Part shown: positions 43,401-55,537 of the stretch, one piece after another | Position numbering within the stretch: the stretch's first letter is position 1 | Layout: every line of letters begins with the position of its first letter | Source: Saccharina japonica | Taxonomy: Eukaryota; Sar; Phaeophyceae; Laminariales; Laminariaceae | NCBI GenBank assembly: GCA_008828725.1 | Contig: MEHQ01002205.1 | Span: forward strand, 112,689 to 176,688 | DNA length: 64,000 nucleotides | Direction of reading: 5' to 3' | Program-made: the position numbers and the translations under genes | The notes under the pieces: generated by a model | What the model saw: the letters and a program-made list of their open reading frames with translations, nothing else | Told to the model about the DNA's origin: nothing | Databases searched by the model: none

Positions 43401-46400
43401 ACACATGTTAACCCTCACCGCCGCCTCTACCGCCGCCGCTACCGCCGCCGCCGCCGCCGCCGCCGCCCATACCACTACCGCTACCCCCCCCCCACCCTCC
43501 CTCTCTCTCCCGTTTTTCGACGAAGAAACCGGCGGGCGGTGGAGGAAACTATTTTGTCGGCCCTCCACGATAGATTCGGAAGCTCCCACGGAGATGGCCT
43601 TGAGAGGAACCGGCACCGAAGAGTCAAGGGGTGGTCGAGCTCGGAGAAGAAAACGGAGTGGCAGGTGAAGACTTACGAAGCCCCTTAACCCCATTCAGAA
43701 CTGAAAAAATCCCACACTAATTCCAAGTCGTTTGTCCCCAAATACGTGGGACCAGTTCCTAAGGGGTTAATAAGTGCAAGCATTTCTTTTTCGGACATAC
43801 TATATACTTGGAATTAGTGAGGGACACTTTTTTTCAGTAGTAAGTGTAAGGGTTGAGTAAAGACTGGGGTAGTTTGCTCGGGAAGGCCAAGGCCTGGAGG
43901 CGATTCGCTGGGTCATACGGTACGGCGTACTGGTGCCGCCCTGGGCGAAAGCTTCGACGAAAGGAATGCTGCTACTACATTTTGTTTTGTTCGGCAGGGA
44001 TACTTATCATAGTAGCGAGAGCGGGAAGGGCAGTGCCTGGCTTGCTCTGCCGCAGGACGTTTGATGGACTCGTTTCGCCCGAGTGCTATCTGTATGCACA
44101 GCGGAGTTGTGTTTTAATAAGGGAGGGGAGAGGGAGGTGGCCCGGACGGTGATGTCCTTTTATCAACGCAGAATCGCGGCACGTGTTGCGCAAGAACACG
44201 GGAAATTGGCGAACCCCTTCGGGAGCCCTTTTAAGGGGTGTAAGGGATGTAAGGGATAGCCGCCAAGGCCAACACTTTTTTTCCTTTGGTGTTTATGAAC
44301 GGTCTACGAGCATCGTGATTGCCCAGCAGCAGTACGGGTGTACTGGTATATAGGATCATGTTGCGCCCGTATCGTACCGTACGACTGACTCCTAGCATTG
44401 CAACAATTGCAACCGTTGTGACTCGAACACCAACCATTGTACGTAGTATGTCATCCTTTTCGCTTGGCGTTTTTTTTTTTGTTGGCGCATTGTTTTTCAA
44501 GTGCGGCGTAACCCGCGATCCGTTGTCCTCGCTCGTCGTGTGTGTTTATGGGTTTTGTCTTTATGTGGGTGTCGAATGTGTTTTTCGTGTGTGTGTTTTT
44601 GTGTTTATTTTTACGGATTGGTTCACGGACAGAGTTACCTCGTATGTTTTGGGGGATTTTTTTCTATGGTCTGCCTGCTGCCTGTGCTCACTTATCGCAC
44701 GCGCCGCGCCGGCCCCCACCTCCCCCCCCCCCCCCCCCCCCCCCCCCACTTTCATTTCTCTTGACGCGTCGTAGGTGGTTCTTGCCGCGACCGAGCTGTC
44801 AACCATGACGGCGGTGAGGGCTTTTGTGGCACCCCACCTTAACCGGTGGCTCAACTCGCCCGCCTTCAAGGACATGGCCAGGTGAGCGTGGGGCCGAACC
44901 GCCGGGTCCGGGCCCGGCAAAGGGGTGGGTCGGGCGACAACGAGAAGCGCCTTGGTGTGCGCCGCGCGCGCGGCCTTGTGGCCTGCCGTTCATGTGTGTC
45001 TCGTCTGGTTAGTAGCAGATTTTCAAAAAATCGTTTTTTCCGCCCTCCCCTAAGTCCGCCTCACAAGCAGTTCTTAGCAGGATGCAGCCTACCCTCCGTG
45101 CGGCTCGCCCATACCTCACGGCGCTTCGCGCTTGGTGCAAGCAATGTCTGCCTGGTTGGCGAAAACCCAACGTGCTTCGTCCCGGCATTGTAGGGACGCG
45201 AGGGTCTATGGTCATATGACTACGGCCATGCATGAATATGAAGAAGTACATGCCCCTCCCCCTCTCCCCCCTATGACTACGGCCATTCATGCCATATGAG
45301 TACACAGCACACACCCGGTAAGCCCGTCTCGATAGCGGGTATTAGTAGGATGCAGCTCACTCTTCATGCGACTCGTCGAACACCCCGTGGTGCTTCGTGC
45401 TTCGTGCAAGTACTGCTGTCTGCCTGGTCGGTGAAAACCGGACGTGCTCCGTCCCGGCTTTTTAGAGCCTGGTAGTATGATACTATGTCTCGTAAAAAAC
45501 GAAAAACAAACATTTAATTTTATTACTTTTTTACCCGTGTACTTGTGAATAATATTAAATGCAAGTAGTTACGTACTCGCACGTGGTCTGTTCATGTATG
45601 CTGTTTTAAACACAATCTTAACAACAACTACTACTACCACTACCACTACCAATACCACTACTACTACTTTTACCAGTATACTTTAACTGTTTGCTGTCTT
45701 TGTCCGTGTGTAGTGACCTGCTCCAGATGCTGGTGCAGCGTGTTGACCCTGAGCTGGTGGCTGAAGGCGACGGACTCGTGGTGGACGCTATCCTGTCCAT
45801 CGACACCGACCGGCCGTCCCTCAAGCCTCTCTACCGGTCGGCCCTTCAGGTTAGAGGGGTGGGGTACTCCGGGGGCTTTGCGGAGAGAGAGAGAGAGGGG
45901 GGGGGGGGCAGATGCTGCGCCGCGCATACTTTTGGGGGGTGAGGGGGAATGCCCCCCGCAAGTTACATTTACGAGCGAGAGAGGGAGCGATGCTGCGCGG
46001 CGAGTTTTGTTGTTGTTGTTGTTGTTGTGGGGAGAGTTGGGTGAGGCGCGAGGGGTCGAAAGTTGCGGAGCAGAGGGGAAGCATAAGCCGCGGCATACGA
46101 GCCGCGGTAGGCGCGGCGCCGTGCGCGTGCAACACGAGCGCGCGTGCGCCCCCTGCTATTATAGGCGAAGAGGGTGTCGTGCGGCGTATATATATATACG
46201 TATGCTTTCCCTGCACGTAAACGGAAACAAGAGCACGCCTGAGTTTCCCGTTGATGGAGGCATTTTTTTCTTTCGGCGCATTGAGAGACGGAAATTGAAG
46301 AGCATGCGTGTGTTTCCCCTTTTGAAAGAAAATTCGTTTTTTTTTGTGTCGAAAAAAAAGCATGAGACGAGACACCTCTCATCTGCTGCATCCATCCGTC

Positions 46401-49400
46401 CGAACCGCTCTTGAGAGAGCGGAACCATTGAAGCAGTGCTCTACTGTCGAGGGGACTCCTCCCCGCCCTCCCCTCCCCTCCTTTTCCGTAACTTTTTTGT
46501 ATTTTATTTTCCGCCCCTTACAACACCTTAATCTGCCGCTTCAGGAGCTGCTGCGGCAACGCCCCGGGTTCTCCCCGCGAGTGTTAGAGTCGTCGCTTCA
46601 CGCCATAGGGGGCGGTACCGGCCCGACTAAGACCCCCGGGGTCGGAGGGGACAACCAATTTTAATCCATCCCTTCGCTCAATTTCGAGATGAAAAAAACT
46701 CCAACACACATGTTAACCCTCACCGCCGCCTCTACCGCCGCCGCTACCGCCGCCGCCGCCGCCGCCGCCGCCCATACCACTACCGCTACCCCCCCCCCCC
46801 ACCCTCCCTCTCTCTCCCGTTTTTCGACGAAGAAACCGGCGGGCGGTGGAGGAAACTATTTTGTCGGCCCTCCACGATAGATTCGGAAGCTCCCACGGAG
46901 ATGGCCTTGAGAGGAACCGGCACCGAAGAGTCAAGGGGTGGTCGAGCTCGGAGAAGAAAACGGAGTGGCAGGTGAAGACTTACGAAGCCCCTTAACCCCA
47001 TTCAGAACTGAAAAAATCCCACACTAATTCCAAGTCGTTTGTCCCCAAATACGTGGGACCAGTTCCTAAGGGGTTAATAAGTGCAAGCATTTCTTTTTCG
47101 GACATACTATATACTTGGAATTAGTGAGGGACACTTTTTTTCAGTAGTAAGTGTAAGGGTTGAGTAAAGACTGGGGTAGTTTGCTCGGGAAGGCCAAGGC
47201 CTGGAGGCGATTCGCTGGGTCATACGGTACGGCGTACTGGTGCCGCCCTGGGCGAAAGCTTCGACGAAAGGAATGCTGCTACTACATTTTGTTTTGTTCG
47301 GCAGGGATACTTATCATAGTAGCGAGAGCGGGAAGGGCAGTGCCTGGCTTGCTCTGCCGCAGGACGTTTGATGGACTCGTTTCGCCCGAGTGCTATCTGT
47401 ATGCACAGCGGAGTTGTGTTTTAATAAGGGAGGGGAGAGGGAGGTGGCCCGGACGGTGATGTCCTTTTATCAACGCAGAATCGCGGCACGTGTTGCGCAA
47501 GAACACGGGAAATTGGCGAACCCCTTCGGGAGCCCTTTTAAGGGGTGTAAGGGATGTAAGGGATAGCCGCCAAGGCCAACACTTTTTTTCCTTTGGTGTT
47601 TATGAACGGTCTACGAGCATCGTGATTGCCCAGCAGCAGTACGGGTGTACTGGTATATAGGATCATGTTGCGCCCGTATCGTACCGTACGACTGACTCCT
47701 AGCATTGCAACAATTGCAACCGTTGTGACTCGAACACCAACCATTGTACGTAGTATGTCATCCTTTTCGCTTGGCGTTTTTTTTTTTGTTGGCGCATTGT
47801 TTTTCAAGTGCGGCGTAACCCGCGATCCGTTGTCCTCGCTCGTCGTGTGTGTTTATGGGTTTTGTCTTTATGTGGGTGTCGAATGTGTTTTTCGTGTGTG
47901 TGTTTTTGTGTTTATTTTTACGGATTGGTTCACGGACAGAGTTACCTCGTATGTTTTGGGGGATTTTTTTCTATGGTCTGCCTGCTGCCTGTGCTCACTT
48001 ATCGCACGCGCCGCGCCGGCGCACACATCCATCCGACCCCCCCCCCCCCCCCCCCCCCCCCCACTTTCATTTCTCTTGACGCGTCGTAGGTGGTTCTTGC
48101 CGCGACCGAGCTGTCAACCATGACGGCGGTGAGGGCTTTTGTGGCACCCCACCTTAACCGGTGGCTCAACTCGCCCGCCTTCAAGGACATGGCCAGGTGA
48201 GCGTGGGGCCGAACCGCCGGGTCCGGGCCCGGCAAAGGGGTGGGTCGGGCGACAACGAGAAGCGCCTTGGTGTGCGCCGCGCGCGCGGCCTTGTGGCCTG
48301 CCGTTCATGTGTGTCTCGTCTGGTTAGTAGCAGATTTTCAAAAAATCGTTTTTTCCGCCCTCCCCTAAGTCCGCCTCACAAGCAGTTCTTAGCAGGATGC
48401 AGCCTACCCTCCGTGCGGCTCGCCCGATACCTCACGGCGCTTCGCGCTTGGTGCAAGCAATGTCTGCCTGGTTGGCGAAAACCCAACGTGCTTCGTCCCG
48501 GCATTGTAGGGACGCGAGGGTCTATGGTCATATGACTACGGCCATGCATGAATATGAAGAAGTACATGCCCCTCCCCCTCTCCCCCCTATGACTACGGCC
48601 ATTCATGCCATATGAGTACACAGCACACACCCGGTAAGCCCGTCTCGATAGCGGGTATTAGTAGGATGCAGCTCACTCTTCATGCGACTCGTCGAACACC
48701 CCGTGGTGCTTCGTGCTTCGTGCAAGTACTGCTGTCTGCCTGGTCGGTGAAAACCGGACGTGCTCCGTCCCGGCTTTTTAGAGCCTGGTAGTATGATGCT
48801 ATGTCTCGTAAAAAACGAAAAACAAACATTTTATTTTATTACTTTTTTACCCGTGTACTTGTGAATAATATTAAATGCAAGTAGTTACGTACTCGCACGT
48901 GGTCTGTTCATGTATGCTGTTTTAAACACAATCTTAACAACAACTACTACTACCACTACCACTACCAATACCACTACTACTACTTTTACCAGTATACTTT
49001 AACTGTTTGCTGTCTTTGTCCGTGTGTAGTGACCTGCTCCAGATGCTGGTGCAGCGTGTTGACCCTGAGCTGGTGGCTGAAGGCGACGGACTCGTGGTGG
49101 ACGCTATCCTGTCCATCGACACCGACCGGCCGTCCCTCAAGCCTCTCTACCGGTCGGCCCTTCAGGTTAGAGGGGTGGGGTACTCCGGGGGCTTTGCGGA
49201 GAGAGAGAGAGAGGGGGGGGGGGGCAGATGCTGCGCCGCGCATACTTTTGGGGGGTGAGGGGGAATGCCCCCCGCAAGTTACATTTACGAGCGAGAGAGG
49301 GAGCGATGCTGCGCGGCGAGTTTTGTTGTTGTTGTTGTTGTTGTGGGGAGAGTTGGGTGAGGCGCGAGGGGTCGAAAGTTGCGGAGCAGAGGGGAAGCAT

Positions 49401-52400
49401 AAGCCGCGGCATACGAGCCGCGGTAGGCGCGGCGCCGTGCGCGTGCAACACGAGCGCGCGTGCGCCCCCTGCTATTATAGGCGAAGAGGGTGTCGTGCGG
49501 CGTATATATATATACGTATGCTTTCCCTGCACGTAAACGGAAACAAGAGCACGCCTGAGTTTCCCGTTGATGGAGGCATTTTTTTCTTTCGGCGCATTGA
49601 GAGACGGAAATTGAAGAGCATGCGTGTGTTTCCCCTTTTGAAAGAAAATTCGTTTTTTTTTGTGTCGAAAAAAAAGCATGAGACGAGACACCTCTCATCT
49701 GCTGCATCCATCCGTCCGAACCGCTCTTGAGAGAGCGGAACCATTGAAGCAGTGCTCTACTGTCGAGGGGACTCCTCCCCGCCCTCCCCTCCCCTCCTTT
49801 TCCGTAACTTTTTTGTATTTTATTTTCCGCCCCTTACAACACCTTAATCTGCCGCTTCAGGAGCTGCTGCGGCAACGCCCCGGGTTCTCCCCGCGAGTGT
49901 TAGAGTCGTCGCTTCACGCCATAGGGGGCGGTACCGGCCCGACTAAGACCCCCGGGGTCGGAGGGGCCGCGGGGTCCGACTTTCCAGGAGGGATCGATCC
50001 CGGCGCAGGCGGCGACGGCACGGGAGGCGGCGCCGGTGGCAGTGGGGGGGGCTCGACAAAGGTCGCGGCGACGGAGCGGACGAAAACTGTCCTCGCCTGC
50101 CTGTTCGAGGCGCTAGGCTCGCGGCGCGCGACTCGAGAGGTGGCGAGGGTGTTGTGCGCGATCTCTGCGGGCACCGCGGCGGCCGCTGCCGCTGCTGCGG
50201 TTGCTTCTGCCGCTGCTGCTACGGCTGCTGCGACTGCTGCGGCTGCGGAGGCGACGGCAACAGCTTTTGCCGCGGCGGCGGCGGCGTCGGCGGAGGGGGG
50301 GGGGGGGGGGCGGCAGGAGGCTGCGCCGGTGGTACCGCCTCCTGCGGTGGGGGTGGTGCCAGTGGTGACAGCGGCGGCAGCGGTGCCGCCGCGAGTTCTG
50401 CTCCCGGTGTTGGCCTCCCTGCCGGAGAGATGCGCGGACATCGTGGGGCTGGCGCTGGAGGTGCTGGAGACGGGCCAGGCCGCCGCGGATGCTCTCGCTC
50501 GCGATGACGGGGGAGGAGCGGGGGGGCATGGGGCGGTGTTTTGCTCGGTTGACGCTGCTGGAAGGTGGGAAACTCTTTTTGAGACCGATCCGGGAGGGGG
50601 GGGCGGTGACGGGCAAGTGTATGCAAGCAGGACAGTATTTTGGGGTGGGGCGTGTCAAGACCTATTTTGGCCTTAGTATGCTGGTTTTACTCTAGGGAGC
50701 CGTCAAGGGCGGTCAAGTCAGGGCGTCACACCGCGGTCTCCTAGCGTCAAGACCTATTTTGGCCTTACTATACTAGTTTTAGTGTAGGGGGCGGTCGAGT
50801 GCGGTCAAGTCAAGGCATCAAACGCGGTCTCCTAGCATGAATATCAATTTTGGTCTTGTTTTTCTAGTTTAGTGTAGGGGGCCGTCAGTCAGAGGGGTAA
50901 AAACGCGGTCTTCTAGGGTTTAATGACGGGGGGCGGGGGTGCGAGGTTGTTGGTCGCTGCTTGCGTCGTTTTTGCTTTTGAGGGCACGGGCGTGATGTCG
51001 GGCGCACTTTGCCGGGCTGGTTCACGTCATCCCTGTGTTGTTGCTGGTGTGTAGGGAGGGGCGGGGGGGGGGGGGGGGGGGGGTGTCTGTCGCCTTTTTG
51101 TTGCGGCAAACACTGCCCGTGCGCCGATTTTTAGGCCCACAGCGGCATCCTTCTTTTTTTTTTCCATCCCACTATCATGTTTGCTGCTCCGAGAATTTTC
51201 CCAACGCGGTCGCGGAACGAAGGACGTTTCTCCTTTCGTTCAGCGTTTTAGTTGTTTTCTAGTCTACTGACTTTTCGTTCGTGACGACGGTGTTGAGCAG
51301 CATGAATTTGATGCCCCCCCCTTTCAGCGGCTTCCTCTTTCACTGTCCGTTTGCCGCCCCCTCCCCACACACCCCGCCCCCCCCGTTCCCACCATATGTA
51401 ACACGGACCCCCGCTATATTTTTGACCGGGTTCGCCTCCCTCCCCTCGCGTTCCTACCCTATATAACACCGGCCCCCGCTTTAGTTTTTCACTGGGTTTG
51501 CCCCCCTCCCCGGCATCCCCTCCCTACCCTATATAACGCCGACCTCCCCCTGAAAAAAAAAAACGAAAACCCCAGTAGTTTCTACATGCCCCCCCCTCCC
51601 TCGCCTCGCCGCATTACCCTATATACGAGTATACATCGCCGACCCCCCCCTCATGCCCCTCCCTCCCCTCCCCAATCGAACCCCCCCCCCTCCCCTCCCC
51701 TCCCCTCCCCTGAAAATATTTCCAAAAACAACGCATGGAGCAGAGATCTGTCCTACCTGGCGGCGCTGTCCGGTCCCGCCCTGCGCCGGTGGGCCGCGAC
51801 CCTAGCGTCCACCGTTCGCGAGATGGTGCTCTGGCGCGCTCGCAACGACTGCCTCGCCGCCCGCAAGGCCGGCAACCGCCGGAAAACCGTGGAGCAGGCC
51901 GAGGCTAAGTCGGCCGCGTCCACGGGTGCCCTGCACCGCAAGCGGACAGCGGTGGAGGCTACGGAGGCGAAGTTCGTGGCGTCCAACACTGGCGCCCTTC
52001 AGCGCAAGCGCATGGCGGCCGTGCTCGCAGCTTCTGGTGGGGGCGGTGCGGCGGGCGCGGCGGGAGGGATTAGGGGGCCCGGGGCGGGTGGGGGTGGAGG
52101 AGGCGGAGGCGGCGGGGGGGGAGGGGGCGTGAGGGGCCCCGGGGCTGGGGGAGGGTCGGCCATGAGCAAGGGGGCTGGGGCGCGGCGGGCCAGGGGGTGA
52201 CGATGAGATCTGTCCGAGCGAAGTTCTTGAAGGATATGGCCCCGGTGCGTGTGTGCGTGTGTGCATGTGTGCTTGTGGGTTTGTAAGGCCGCTTGTATAT
52301 ATGTATTTGTATTTGCTACCCGGTCTAAAAAAAATCGGTGTGTTTGGTGAGCAATGGAAGCTCTTCAAGTGAGGAACATCGATTTTTTTTTGTGCTTCCC

Positions 52401-52935
52401 TACCGTGTATAGCATGCATCTATGTGTTTGTATGCGCATCTATCATATATGTTTGTATGCGTGCTGTATGCGCATCGATATCTTTGTATGCGCGTCTATA
52501 TATTTGTATGCACGTCTACATGTTTGTATGCGCATCGATACTATGTGTTTGTATGCGTATCTTTGTTTTTGTATGCGCGTTTTATGCGCATCGATATCTT
52601 TGTATGCGCGTCTACGTGTTTGTATGCGCGCTCCTATAGCTCGCTCTAAACCCGCCCTCGATAAAACTTGTCTGCCCTTCCCGGCCTCTTCCCGCCGAAA
52701 AACGCCTCCGTAACAGCTACACCGCTCCGGCCTCGTGTGGTGCGAGCGGGCGGCGCCCCCTCTCCTTCTCGCCGGCGATTCGAACGATGCCAGCGGCGGT
52801 GGCGGCAGCGGAGCCCGAGGTAGCCTCTGGCGGGACTGTCTAGCTATCGTCCGGAACCTGACACTGCTGAGCCACAATCGGGGAGCTGGGCTGGTCTTCT
52901 CTGCGGATGGTCAAGGGGATGAGGCTACAGGTATT

Positions 52936-52971
<36 letters not shown>

Positions 52972-55503
52972 TCGTTGATGGTTCACTGTTCTTTTAGACG
53001 GTTCCTTATGTATTTTGTTTGCTTTTATGGCATGCATGTGCCTTCGGTGACTAGCTGGGGGTTGTGGTATTTTGTTTGTGGTTACTATAGCGTGTAGAGG
53101 TGGTTGGTGGTTTGGTGGTTCGTGTACGGTGGGGGTGATGGAGATTTTTTAAGCGTTTTTGATGAATGTGAAGGCGTTTGACTTTTACGAGTTTGGTGAC
53201 CTTGGTGCCTTTGATGACTTTCGATACTTGGGATGACTTCATTGGTGACTTCGTTTTTCTGTGACGCCTTTGAAGCATTTTGTATTCGCTGCATGTGATT
53301 CATGACTTGTGATTTGCTGCTGTGATGTCTTGTCATTGTCGTTGGTGTCTCTCGTGGCTCGTATCAGCTTTGGTGTTTTTGAATACTTGGGATTGCTGAT
53401 ATAAGTCTTTTGTATGTATGTCTTTGCTGTTTTTGATGGTGCTTCGAAGCATATACATCGGTGGGTTTGATATCATACCTCCAACGACTGTTATGTCCGA
53501 CGTATACTGCTGATGTAAGTCTAAGCCTTGATGACTTTGATGGCTTTGTATGTCCGTGGTGGTTTTAATGCCTCTAACGACGGTTACGCTTGTCACGCCT
53601 TTGATCCCAAAGTGAGAGTACTGATTTAAATCTAAGTCTTGATGGCTTTGATGGCTTTGATGTTGTTGGTGGTTTTGATGCCTCTAACACAACCATTACG
53701 CCTGTCACGCCTTTCATCCCGACTTGAAATACTGATGTAAAGCTACAGCAAGTTTTTGATGTCTTTGATGGCTTTGATGTTCATGGTGTTTTCGACGCCT
53801 ATAACGATTGTTTCGCCTGTCACGCCTGTGGTGCCTGTCTGCGACTCCCGCCTGAACCTACACCACTTTGGGGGGCTGGGTCTGCATCGCACCAAATCGC
53901 GACCAACAGAGTCGGCGACTCTCTGCGACCAGACCGTGGTTCTCGACGGAAAGGGCTTGCGTTCGGCGCTCCGACTGGCAGCGCACCCCGTAAACGCCCC
54001 TGCTGAGGAACTCCTTGGGCTTCTCGAGGCTCTCGTTCTCAGGTGCCCATGCTTTGCCGTGCTTTTGCTGTGCGATCATTTGCTTTGCCATGTTTTGCTG
54101 TGTTTTGCTGTGTTTTGCTGTGCTTTGCCGTGCTTTGCTGTGCTTTGCTGTGCTTTGCTGTGCTTCGCTGTGTTTTGCTGTGCTCTGCTGTGCTTTGCTG
54201 TGCTTTGCTGTGTTTTGCTGTGCTGTGTTTTGCTGTGCTGTGCTTTGTTGTGCTTTGCTATACTTTTCGGCGCAACGGTAGGAATGGGGTATTCTATAGT
54301 AACACTACCCACTATTTTCACTACCGCGTTTACGCTACTCGGGCGGGCGGCTCTGTACCTAACTAAAAAAATGGACTTGAAAACATACCAGGTATGTTGT
54401 TGGCGTAGAGTAACAAACAATCCCGCGTCGGTGTATGTCGCGAAAACAGCGAGCTTAAAACACGTTCAAGGCTGCAAATAAAAAGGGTAAGTCAGTCGAC
54501 CGAGCAGCTCTCAGCCGATTAAAAAACAAGGGCCTCCTAATTGTGACCCACCCCCTCTCTACCGTGTAGCGCTTAACCCCTTAAGAACTGGTCCCATATA
54601 TCTGGGGTCCAACTACTTGGAATTAGTGTGTGGAATTAGTGTGGGATTTTTTTTTTCAGTTTTGAATGGGTTAACAAATACCCTGCTAGTACCCGGCGAC
54701 TAAAAAAGTAGGCCGTACGATTCTTGTGCGTATATGTTGCCGAGGTATGCGCTCGGGGGATGGGTACCTCTGCGTACACAGCCAGCGTGGGAGTGACATG
54801 CCCCAGTCGAGCAAGCAGGCTCTGGGCCGAAAAAACAAGCCTCGCACGCCGCGCCGCATCGGGCAAGATGACGCAGAGAGAGAGGGAAAGAGGGAGAGAC
54901 AGAGAGAAACAGAGAGACAGATAGACAGAGAGAGAGAGAGAGAAACAGAGGCAGAGAGAGAGGGAGAGAGGGAGAGAGACAGAGAGAGAAACAGAGAGAG
55001 AGATAGTCCGTAAGAGACACAGAGAGAGAGATAGTCCGTTTGCCCCTTGACTTGCTTGACACCCCCCCCCTATCCCCTCACTCCCTCCCTCCCTCCCTCC
55101 TGGCGCGCGCACGCACGTTCCCAGGGCGGCTAGGAGCCGCGCGATGTATAAAGCTAGCGGCGCCGCTATCGTGTTATCCGGCGGCAGTGGGGGCGGCGGC
55201 GCGATGGCCACTCCCGTCAAGAAGCCGCGCCTCGCTGGCATCTCGCCCGCCTCGGCAAGTCCAACCGGTCGAGCTTCGCCACCCATCGGCGGTGGTAGTG
55301 GTAGTGGTGGTGGTGGTGGTGCCGGTGGTGGTGCCGGTGGTGGTGGTGGTGGTGGGAGGAGCGGGGTCCAGACAGGGGGCGGCGGCGGCGACCGCGGCGA
55401 GCATGCTGATCGTGAGGAATGCAGATGTGGAAAAGGGCATCATTACTGAGGTGAGAGGACGTTTTTTTTTTTTTTTTTTCGTCTATTTTCTAGTGTTTTT
55501 TTC

Positions 55504-55537
<34 letters not shown>

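Larger units (their letters stand above)
41174..43461. repeat. 1,144-bp tandem duplication (unit A, two copies)
   Basis: 41174-42317 is repeated at 42318-43461, with no differences in the stretches compared. It includes the last 62 bp of exon 3 with its donor (copied at 42318-42379). It also covers a telomere-like GGGTTAGGGTTA patch, two TTAA-family MITEs and a CCG array at the junction. Confidence 0.9.
43346..49966. repeat. ~3.3-kb tandem duplication (unit B, two copies)
   Basis: 43346-46650 is repeated at 46651-49966. The offset is 3,305 bp at the start and 3,316 bp at the end because of C-run length and a small variant at 44713/48020. A few single-base differences exist (near 45106, 45483 and 45515). 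Each copy has exons 4, 5 and 6 with splice sites. Exon 7 is cut after 106 bp at the 46650/46651 junction in the first copy and complete in the second. Confidence 0.92.

Noticed and set aside
45851..46428. Minus-strand frames of 140-174 codons (and copies at 49167-49744)
   Set aside because: They lie antisense in INTS1 intron 6 and are duplicated only because the 3.3-kb block is. Composition follows simple repeats.
54055..54265. Cys/Ala/Phe/Leu-rich hydrophobic frame as a membrane protein
   Set aside because: It is a translation of a TGCTTTGCTG tandem repeat beyond the exon 11 donor.
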